Assembly (NCBI GenBank): GCA_049647585.1 | Contig: JBARXY010000006.1 | Span: 1-44,921 of the forward strand | Direction: 5' to 3' | Length of the DNA stretch: 44,921 nucleotides | DNA from: JAGQSZ01 sp049647585 | Lineage (GTDB): Bacteria > Actinomycetota > Acidimicrobiia > Acidimicrobiales > Microtrichaceae | Shown: piece by piece, positions 23,845-30,752 of the stretch | How positions within the stretch are numbered: position 1 is the stretch's first letter | Layout of the letters: each line of letters opens with the position of its first letter | The notes under the pieces: model-generated | The model's input: the letters and a program-made list of their open reading frames with translations, nothing else | Told to the model about the DNA's origin: nothing | Databases searched by the model: none | Made by a program: the position numbers and the translations under genes

Positions 23845-23850
23845 ATCGCC

Positions 23851-23856
23851 ATTGTA
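23851..23856 (-). promoter_or_regulatory. Candidate -10 box of scpA (leaderless)
   Basis: On the minus strand TACAAT lies 6 nt before the GTG at 23844. A perfect palindrome ACACGCGTGT lies at 23878-23887, between the divergent scpA and trpS starts, and could bind a regulator. Confidence 0.4.
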
Positions 23857-23976
23857 ACCACTTCCGCGAGGCATATCACACGCGTGTCATTTGAATTCTT
23901 GGGGCCTGCCGGCTGCTGGCCGTCACTCCGGCGTCGCCACGGCACAAAGGGTGCGGGTGGGACCGCTGTCCGCAGT

Positions 23977-23982
23977 TAGCAT
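23977..23982 (+). promoter_or_regulatory. Candidate -10 box of trpS (leaderless)
   Basis: TAGCAT lies 7 nt before the ATG at 23990. There is no ribosome binding site and no clear -35 box. Confidence 0.4.
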
Positions 23983-23989
23983 CGGCAGA

Positions 23990-24970
23990 ATGTCACGCGT
24001 CTTTTCTGGAATCCAGCCGACCGGAGATCTTCATCTCGGAAACTTCCTCGGAGCGATCCAGACCTGGGTCGAGGACCAGCACAAGGCCGACAGCTTCTAC
24101 TGCATCGTCGATCTGCACGCACTCACCATCCCGAAGGCACCTGGAGAGGTCCGCGAAAGGACCCTGGAGTTGGCGCAGGTCCTCATCGCCTGCGGCGTCG
24201 ACCCACAGGTGTGCACGCTCTTCGTCCAGAGCCACGTGCGGGAACATTCCGAGTTGGCGTGGCTGATCCAGTGCGTCACCTCAATGGGCGAGCTACGCCG
24301 TATGACCCAGTTCAAGGACAAAGCCGAGGGCAAGGAGTTCATCTCCGCCGGGCTGTTCACCTACCCCGCGCTGCAGGCCGCCGACATCCTCCTCTACGAC
24401 ACCGACAGAGTCCCCGTCGGCGAGGACCAGCGTCAGCACATCGAGCTGACCCGGGACGTCGCCGAGCGCTTCAACTCCCGTTACGGCGACACGTTCGTGA
24501 TTCCGAGCGCCTCGGTGCCCCGTGCCGGTGCCCGGGTAATGGACCTACAGGAACCGACGAACAAGATGTCCAAATCCGCTGCAAGTGACGCCGGGACCGT
24601 CTACGTGAGCGAGGATCTCGCCGGAGTGGCGAAGAAGTTCAAGCGTGCAGTCACCGACTCCGACGGCGAAGTTCGTTTCGACCCCGCCACCAAACCGGGC
24701 GTGTCGAACCTGCTTTCGATCCTCGGCGCGGTGACCGGCCGCACACCTGAAGAAACCGCCGGGAGCTACTCCCAGTACGGACCACTCAAGTCCGACACCG
24801 CCGAGGCGGTCGTGGAGATGCTGCGTCCGATCCAACAGCGGATCAGGGAACTTCGTGAAGACCCTGCTCAGACCCAGACGCTGTTGCAGGTGGGCTCCGA
24901 AAAGGCTCGGCAGGTCGCGTCGAAGGTCGTCGAGCGGGCCAAGAACAACATGGGCCTCCTGCCGGGCTGA
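23990..24970 (+). CDS. trpS: Tryptophan-tRNA ligase
   Basis: 326 residues of the class I TrpRS family. The HIGH-like motif is HLGN (15-18) in PTGDLHLGNFLG, and KMSKS lies at 192-196. Others: LITSMGELRR-like segment (here CVTSMGELRRMTQFKDKA), TYPALQAADILLY and VPVGEDQRQHIELTRD. The ATG at 23990 begins the conserved MSRVFSGIQPTG; the open frame extends further upstream without similarity. It is the only plus-strand gene between the scpA operon and the xerD operon and runs into a tandem repeat at its stop codon. Confidence 0.96.
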   Translation: MSRVFSGIQPTGDLHLGNFLGAIQTWVEDQHKADSFYCIVDLHALTIPKAPGEVRERTLELAQVLIACGVDPQVCTLFVQSHVREHSELAWLIQCVTSMGELRRMTQFKDKAEGKEFISAGLFTYPALQAADILLYDTDRVPVGEDQRQHIELTRDVAERFNSRYGDTFVIPSASVPRAGARVMDLQEPTNKMSKSAASDAGTVYVSEDLAGVAKKFKRAVTDSDGEVRFDPATKPGVSNLLSILGAVTGRTPEETAGSYSQYGPLKSDTAEAVVEMLRPIQQRIRELREDPAQTQTLLQVGSEKARQVASKVVERAKNNMGLLPG

Positions 24971-25021
24971 GTAGCACTGGCTGAGTAGAAATGGCTGAGT
25001 AGCACTGGCTGAGCGGCACGG
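24967..25021 (+). repeat. 14-bp tandem repeat, four copies, on the trpS stop codon
   Basis: CTGAGTAGCACTGG (24967-24980), CTGAGTAGAAATGG, CTGAGTAGCACTGG and a 13-nt variant. The first unit contains the trpS TGA, and every unit carries TGA plus TAG in different frames. Confidence 0.9.
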
Positions 25022-25074
25022 ACCTCTATCCCCCGCCAACTTGCGTGTTAATGGCTACCCAGCGACCGTTAACG

Positions 25075-25620
25075 TCATAGTTGCCCGTCATCCGCGGCGC
25101 TCAAGAGCCGCCCCGCGGGGATCGGGATCGTCCAGTCCTCCTCGGGACTGTGGTGCTGGGCTGACCATGCAATGACCCGATCGTCGGAGCCGGCCAGCTC
25201 GAGAATGTCGACTCCCAGCTCGGGATATTTTAGGTACAGCCCGATCTTGCGGGTCATCCCCGATTTCTCGGCCCAGTGGTCAGCCATCTCATCTCCGAAA
25301 AGAGCTCCACAGACCGTCGCGATCACCCGCCCGTAGATACCCAGACCCGGGACCGACTTTCCGACATCGTGAAGCAACGCGGCCGTGACGACCCACTCCC
25401 GTTCATCGGAGTCGGTCGAGCCGAGTCGATCCAAGTTGGCCGCAACTTTCCTGGCCACGCCGATCGAGTGGGATCTGTCCCCCGGACCGAGCCGTGCGAA
25501 GGCCGTGCGCTCCGCCTCGTTCATATGGTTCTCGGCCCACAGAGAGTCCTGGTCAGAGGGCGCCCCTGCCGTGAGCGATCGGAAGAATCGGCCAGCCCGA
25601 TGGATCGGCTGGAGCCTCAT
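25075..25620 (-). CDS. HD-domain phosphohydrolase-like protein
   Basis: 181 residues. HD-family ligands are visible: His in RSHSIGVARKVAANL, the HD pair in AALLHDVGKSVPGLG, AQHHSPEEDW, and Asp in LSAADDGQL. HD proteins hydrolyse phosphate esters, often of nucleotides; the substrate is unknown. The start overlaps the xerD stop (ATGA), so it is translated with xerD. In M. tuberculosis, from memory, a ParA-like gene occurs in the interval between xerD and scpA; none is seen here. Confidence 0.82.
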   Translation of the reverse strand: MRLQPIHRAGRFFRSLTAGAPSDQDSLWAENHMNEAERTAFARLGPGDRSHSIGVARKVAANLDRLGSTDSDEREWVVTAALLHDVGKSVPGLGIYGRVIATVCGALFGDEMADHWAEKSGMTRKIGLYLKYPELGVDILELAGSDDRVIAWSAQHHSPEEDWTIPIPAGRLLSAADDGQL

Positions 25621-26612
25621 TTCGCGCCCGCGCCCGTGCCAGCGCCCGCGCCTGTGGCCGCACGAGCTCTCGGATGGGCGGACATATAGGCGCTCCAGAG
25701 TCGCTCGGTTGCGACCTTGGTGTAGAGCTGAGTTGTGCTTATCGACGCGTGTCCGAGCAGCTCCTGGACGGTACGGATATCGGCTCCGTTGTCGAGCAGG
25801 TGGGTTGCACACGAGTGTCGCAAGACGTGGGGACTGATCGCACTAACGGGCAGTCCGGCGGCCAAGGAGCGCTTCTGGAGGATCTGCCATACGGCCTGGC
25901 GGGTCAGCCGGGTGCCCTTGGAGCCGAGGAAGATCGCCTCCGAGTCATCGCGGCTTCGCCACTGCCTCGGGAGCAGACTCGGCCGACCGTCATCGAGCCA
26001 TTCCCCGATCGTGCGCACCGCATGGCGCCCCAGGGGAACGACCCGTTCCTTGGACCGCTTGCCCAGAACCCGCATCAATGCACCGTCAAGATCGATGTCA
26101 CCGAAGCGCAGTCCGCAGACCTCGGACACCCGGGTTCCGGTCCCGTAGAGAGTCTCAATGAGCGCCCGGTCACGTAGCGAGAAGGGGTCGCGCTGCGACT
26201 CGGCCACAGCGGCCTCCACGCTGTCGAGGAGCATCATCACCTGCTCCTCGGACAACGCCTTGGGCAGATGCGCCGGCAATGAGGGGTTCTCGAGGTCAGC
26301 TGCTGGGTCATCGGAGCGCAGCCCTTCACCGGTCAACCACCGATGCATCGTTCGTATGCTCACCATTGTCCGCGCAACAGAAGCTGGCGCCAGAGGCAAC
26401 TGGGGAAGGTGTGCGACAAAGGCCAGGACATCGTCGGGTCTGGCCTGAGCCACGGTCACACCGCGCTGCTCATCCAGAAACTCGGTGTAGCGGCGCAAAT
26501 CCCGGCGGTAGGCCTCCAGAGTTTTCGCCGAACGCCCCTTCTCTACCACCAGGTGTGTAAGGAAGTCCTCAACCTCGATCGACAGGAGAATTTTCGATGA
26601 GCTGAGGGCCAT
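25617..26612 (-). CDS. xerD: Tyrosine recombinase XerD
   Basis: 331 residues. N-terminal SAM-like domain (VEDFLTHLVVEKGRSAKTL) and C-terminal catalytic domain with all six residues: R161 (GTGTRVSEV), K185 (LGKRSKERVVPL), H262 and R265 (HVLRHSCATHLL), H288 (LLGHASIS) and Y297 (TTQLYTKV). It resolves chromosome dimers at dif. The gene order and full length argue for the housekeeping recombinase rather than a phage or island integrase. The tail GAGAGTGAGAK is encoded by short GC-rich repeats. Confidence 0.95.
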   Translation of the reverse strand: MALSSSKILLSIEVEDFLTHLVVEKGRSAKTLEAYRRDLRRYTEFLDEQRGVTVAQARPDDVLAFVAHLPQLPLAPASVARTMVSIRTMHRWLTGEGLRSDDPAADLENPSLPAHLPKALSEEQVMMLLDSVEAAVAESQRDPFSLRDRALIETLYGTGTRVSEVCGLRFGDIDLDGALMRVLGKRSKERVVPLGRHAVRTIGEWLDDGRPSLLPRQWRSRDDSEAIFLGSKGTRLTRQAVWQILQKRSLAAGLPVSAISPHVLRHSCATHLLDNGADIRTVQELLGHASISTTQLYTKVATERLWSAYMSAHPRARAATGAGAGTGAGAK

Positions 26613-26620
26613 GGCTCGGC

Positions 26621-27166
26621 TCAGGTGAGCTTCAGTCGACTCGCCGCCATCGTGAGACCGATAACCGTCTTGGCATCGGTGATCTCACCGGCGGAGACCA
26701 TCTCGACGGCCTTGACGAGCGGAACGGTTATGACGTTCATGTAAGTCTCTTCAAGCCCATCGCGATTCATCTCGGTCTGGGTCAGATCTTGGCCGAGGAA
26801 GACGTAGCTCTCCTCGTCACAGAACCCGATGGAGTTGTGGAATCGACTGAGTAGTTCGAGCCTGCCGGCGATCAGCCCGACTTCTTCCTCGAGTTCGCGC
26901 GCAGCGGTGACTTCGACCGCCTCGTCGGGCACATCACGTTTACCGGCGGGTATCTCGATCGCGAAGGCGTTTAGCGGAGCACGGAACTGCGACACGAGCA
27001 CCACGTCGCCGTTGTCGTAGACCGGGACTATCGACACGGCACCGGGATGACGGACGACGTCGCGTTCGAACTTGGTCCCGTCGGGAGCCTCGAACCTGGA
27101 GTTGTACAGACTGATCACGTATCCGTCGTGGACCAGATCGTCGTCGAGATGTCTGAAACCGCTCAC
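26621..27166 (-). CDS. NUDIX hydrolase, ADP-ribose pyrophosphatase type
   Basis: 181 residues. The Nudix box runs 75-97: G75, E82, R90-E91 and E94-E95 (AARELEEEVG), with one residue more than usual between the first Gly and Glu. EIPAGKRD precedes it. ADP-ribose hydrolysis is the common activity of this subgroup. The GTG start overlaps the pyrG stop by 4 nt; xerD begins 8 nt after its stop. The pyrG-nudix-xerD order is standard in Actinobacteria. Confidence 0.9.
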   Translation of the reverse strand: MSGFRHLDDDLVHDGYVISLYNSRFEAPDGTKFERDVVRHPGAVSIVPVYDNGDVVLVSQFRAPLNAFAIEIPAGKRDVPDEAVEVTAARELEEEVGLIAGRLELLSRFHNSIGFCDEESYVFLGQDLTQTEMNRDGLEETYMNVITVPLVKAVEMVSAGEITDAKTVIGLTMAASRLKLT

Positions 27167-28863
27167 GTTTCGGTGACCGCTCCGACATCGTGGCGACCTT
27201 CGCCCGAATGGACCGCGGCACCGTTGGTGGAACGAACGTCCACCTCGGGCAACTGGGGATTGCGACCCTGTGCCCGATCTACGACTGCTCCGATCAACTC
27301 GCGGAACAGCGGCGCAGGATTGGTGGGGCGACTCTTGAATTCGGGGTGGGCCTGGGTTCCCACCCAGAACGGGTGACCCTCGAGTTCGATGAACTCGACG
27401 AGACGCCCGTCCGGTGACGTGCCCGAGCAGCGGAAGGCACTGCCCTTGAACTTGTCGCGATAGTCCGGGTTGAACTCGAAGCGGTGACGGTGACGTTCTG
27501 AAACGATCGTCTCGCCGTAAGCCTCGGCGACCTGGGAACCCTCTTCCAGATGGGCCGTATAGGCGCCCACGCGCATGGTCCCACCCTTGTTGGTGATTTC
27601 ACGCTGGGAGTCCATCAGGTCGATGACCGGATGCGGTGTCTGCGGGTCGAATTCGGTTGAGTTTGCGCCTTCGAGGCCGAGCACGTTCCGGGCGAACTCG
27701 ACCGTCATCACCTGCATTCCCAGGCAGAGTCCCAGACACGGGATGTTGTTCTCGCGTGCGAATCGCGCGGCGGCAATCTTGCCTTCGATGCCACGCTCGC
27801 CGAACCCGCCGGGGATCACGATCCCGTCCAGGCTCGACAGCCGACCCGAAACCAGAAGCCCTTCGACGTCCTCGGCTTCGATCCAGTCGATCGTGACATC
27901 GGCACCGTGGTGGAATCCCGCGTGGTTCAGCGACTCGACGACCGAAAGGTAGGCATCGGGCAGGCTCACGTACTTGCCGATGATTCCGACGTGTACCGGG
28001 AAGGTTGCCGCGGAAACCCTGGCCACCAGGTCACGCCATTCGGTCAGGTCCGGGGCGGTGTCAGGAAGGTGGAGGATCTCGCCCACGACACGGTCGAGCC
28101 CTTCGTCGTGCATTACCAGCGGGATGTCGTATAGCGAGTCGGCGTCGGCGGCGTTGACCACCGCGTCGACGGGCACGTCACAAAGCGACGAGATCTTGCG
28201 CTTCAGATCCGCCGAGATGACATCTTCGGAGCGACAGACGATCGCGTCGGGCTGGATACCCCGGCTCCTCAGTTCTGTGACCGAGTGCTGGGTCGGCTTG
28301 GTCTTCTGTTCACCAGATGGTCCGATGAAGGGGACCAGCGTGACGTGGACGTAACAGACGTTCTCGCGACCGACATCCAGTCTGAACTGCCGGATCGCCT
28401 CGAGGAACGGCAGAATCTCGATGTCGCCGACCGTTCCGCCGATCTCGGTGATGACAACGTCGGTGCCGTCCACGCCAAGGCGCTTGATACGTCGCTTGAT
28501 CTCATCGGTGATATGGGGAATCACCTGCACGGTCTTACCGAGGTATTCGCCCCGACGTTCGGCGTCGAGTACCGACTGATAGATCGAGCCGGTTGTCGCG
28601 TTCGAATCCCGCGTCAGCTGTTCATCGATGAAGCGCTCGTAGTGCCCGAGATCCAGATCGGTCTCGCCGCCATCGTTGGTGACGAAAACCTCACCGTGTT
28701 CGAAGGGGTTCATCGTGCCGGGGTCGACGTTGATGTACGGATCCAGCTTCTGAAGGGTCACGTGAAGCCCGCGGGCCTTCAGTAGTCGACCTAGCGATGA
28801 AGCCGTGAGTCCTTTACCCAGACTCGATGCCACGCCACCGGTGACGAAGATGTGCTTTGCCAC
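27163..28863 (-). CDS. pyrG: CTP synthase
   Basis: 566 residues. The synthetase domain begins FVTGGVASSLGKGLTASSLG. The class I glutamine amidotransferase half has IPCLGLCLGMQ with the nucleophile Cys and a C-terminal HPEF. It makes CTP from UTP and glutamine. It starts with GTG, and AGGAG lies 5 nt upstream. A C-terminal extension of about 25 residues (DVRSTNGAAVHSGEG) is not typical. It diverges from the GT-C gene. Confidence 0.97.
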   Translation of the reverse strand: MAKHIFVTGGVASSLGKGLTASSLGRLLKARGLHVTLQKLDPYINVDPGTMNPFEHGEVFVTNDGGETDLDLGHYERFIDEQLTRDSNATTGSIYQSVLDAERRGEYLGKTVQVIPHITDEIKRRIKRLGVDGTDVVITEIGGTVGDIEILPFLEAIRQFRLDVGRENVCYVHVTLVPFIGPSGEQKTKPTQHSVTELRSRGIQPDAIVCRSEDVISADLKRKISSLCDVPVDAVVNAADADSLYDIPLVMHDEGLDRVVGEILHLPDTAPDLTEWRDLVARVSAATFPVHVGIIGKYVSLPDAYLSVVESLNHAGFHHGADVTIDWIEAEDVEGLLVSGRLSSLDGIVIPGGFGERGIEGKIAAARFARENNIPCLGLCLGMQVMTVEFARNVLGLEGANSTEFDPQTPHPVIDLMDSQREITNKGGTMRVGAYTAHLEEGSQVAEAYGETIVSERHRHRFEFNPDYRDKFKGSAFRCSGTSPDGRLVEFIELEGHPFWVGTQAHPEFKSRPTNPAPLFRELIGAVVDRAQGRNPQLPEVDVRSTNGAAVHSGEGRHDVGAVTET

Positions 28864-28980
28864 AGCCTCTCCTGTAGGTCGGTTCTACCGAGGGTAGCGC
28901 GGTCTCAGTGTTCCAAAATCTTCGATTCGACCGGTAGCCTCTCCGCCACCGGCTCAAAATGCCCTCACAAATGGTGACAG

Positions 28981-30681
28981 ATGCCTGACCCCACCGAACG
29001 TTTCGGCGATCCACCCTCCTCGGGGCCCCGATCCGTCGATGAACACGATGCGCCAGATTTCACTCCGGTGCCCGACAAATACATGGCCAACCGGGGTGTC
29101 GACGACCGGGGTGTGGACGATCTCGGTGTCGACGACCTCGATGTCGAACCGGCTGGGAAGGGTTCGATCGGCGGGAGGCGTTCGATCCGTTGGAAGGGTT
29201 CGATCGGCCTTGACATGGCCCTGTTGGCGCTCGCCACCTTGTTGATCCGGGTGCCGGCATTTCTGTCGAGCCGGCATCTGACCTTCGACGACGGCGTCTT
29301 TGCAAGCTCGGTCATAGCAATGCGTGACGGCGCGCTGCCCTTCCGGGATGTCTTTTCCAGCCAGGGACCGCTGTTTCTTCCACTGGCGTTCATCGGCGAC
29401 CTGATCGGGTTCCGCACTCTCGATGCTCCACGGGTCCTGGCAGTCCTGTCGGGCGTGGCAATAACCCTCGTCACCTACTGGTGCCTCCACACGATGGTCG
29501 GGCGCAGAGCTGCCGTGTTCGGTTCACTGGTTGTTCTCACCTCTGGATGCCTCATGTGGGTCACCGGCCCACTCGCCGCTGATGGACCAGCGCTCGCGTT
29601 TGCGATGCTCTCGTTCGCCCTGGCATTGGCCTACAACCGTCGACCGACTCTCAGGACGGCGTTGTGGATGGGTTTGGCGGTCGGAGCGACGCTTTGCACG
29701 AAGGCAATGGAGGCCCCGATCCTTTTGCCGGTCGCGATGGTTCTGGTCTCACCGCTGGTCGCCGCGTTCCGCTCGGGCAGCCTCCGGGCTAAGAGCTTCC
29801 TCGACACGTTCGTCGCAGCGGCCATGTCGGTTGTTCTGTTCCTGGCGGTCAGCCTGCCGTTCGGTTTCGGTGACGTTTGGGACCAGTCATTCCGCTACCG
29901 AACCGAAGCTGCAAGCGCCCGGGATCCCCTGGCCAATGCGGGCAAGATCATCTCGACGATGTGGGACCGGGATCTGGTGATCTGGCTGTGTGCAGCGGCG
30001 GTAATCCTCTGGTCTCTCCGGACCTGGAGCCAACGCCGGAGCCCCGACTCCGTATCAACCGACCCGAACACCGACCCGAACACCGACCGGGACCTGACCC
30101 CTTCCGGACGGACCTTGGTCGTGTCCTGGGTGGTCTTCAGCTTTCTCTGGCTCGTCTTCATGGTCAGCCCCATGTGGCGTCCACACGTTTCGGCGATGGT
30201 GCCGCCGCTGGCCCTGCTTCTCGGATTGGTTGCCCCGCCCCGAAAGCTCCTTCTCATAGTTGGGGTCCTTGCTCTGCCGCTCATGGTGATCCAACTCGAC
30301 GGGCTTCTGGCTCCGGGCGGATACAGAGGATCCGAGGCCGAGGTGGTTTCGATACTGGAAGGGCTGCCCACTGGCGCATGGGCGCTCAGCGATGAACCCG
30401 GCCTGGTTTGGAGGGCAGGTCGACGAACGACCGCCAACATGGTCGACCCGTCGATGCTGAGGGTTCAACAGGAGCGCTACACCGCAGCCACGCTCGCCCG
30501 TGAAGCGTCGCTACCCCAGGTCTGCGCCGTTGTCGTGCGTTCCAATGAGCGATTCGGATCATTCCCGGAGCTGGGCGACCTACTCAGCGACGAGGGCTAC
30601 ACCGTCGCCGCAACTTCCCATAATCGAGCCGGGGATGACCAGAGGGTATACGTGAAGACGGACTGCGATCCGCTCGGCTGA
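28981..30681 (+). CDS. GT-C fold glycosyltransferase, GT39/PMT_2-like
   Basis: 566 residues with about eleven membrane helices. Residues 1-75 form a soluble Asp-rich tail with repeats (RGVDDRGVDDLGVDDLDVE). The GT-C first loop carries the acidic pair TFDDGVFA (D103, D104), followed by FRDVFSSQGPLFLPLAF, typical of lipid-phosphosugar-dependent transferases. It should transfer a sugar at the outer face of the membrane. A short periplasmic C-terminal domain follows. NTDPNTDPNTDR is a 12-nt DNA repeat in a loop. It lies convergent to the phosphatase-like gene. Confidence 0.78.
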   Translation: MPDPTERFGDPPSSGPRSVDEHDAPDFTPVPDKYMANRGVDDRGVDDLGVDDLDVEPAGKGSIGGRRSIRWKGSIGLDMALLALATLLIRVPAFLSSRHLTFDDGVFASSVIAMRDGALPFRDVFSSQGPLFLPLAFIGDLIGFRTLDAPRVLAVLSGVAITLVTYWCLHTMVGRRAAVFGSLVVLTSGCLMWVTGPLAADGPALAFAMLSFALALAYNRRPTLRTALWMGLAVGATLCTKAMEAPILLPVAMVLVSPLVAAFRSGSLRAKSFLDTFVAAAMSVVLFLAVSLPFGFGDVWDQSFRYRTEAASARDPLANAGKIISTMWDRDLVIWLCAAAVILWSLRTWSQRRSPDSVSTDPNTDPNTDRDLTPSGRTLVVSWVVFSFLWLVFMVSPMWRPHVSAMVPPLALLLGLVAPPRKLLLIVGVLALPLMVIQLDGLLAPGGYRGSEAEVVSILEGLPTGAWALSDEPGLVWRAGRRTTANMVDPSMLRVQQERYTAATLAREASLPQVCAVVVRSNERFGSFPELGDLLSDEGYTVAATSHNRAGDDQRVYVKTDCDPLG

Positions 30682-30752
30682 TACCGGCCCGATCAGTCTC
30701 CCCTGGTCAGCTTCCGACAGTTCGGTCCTCGATCATTCGAGCGTCGGCGTCT

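Noticed and set aside
25617..26612. XerD as integrase of a mobile element
   Set aside because: All catalytic residues and the pyrG-nudix-xerD-scpAB context mark the housekeeping recombinase, and it is 18 kb from the tRNA repeat.
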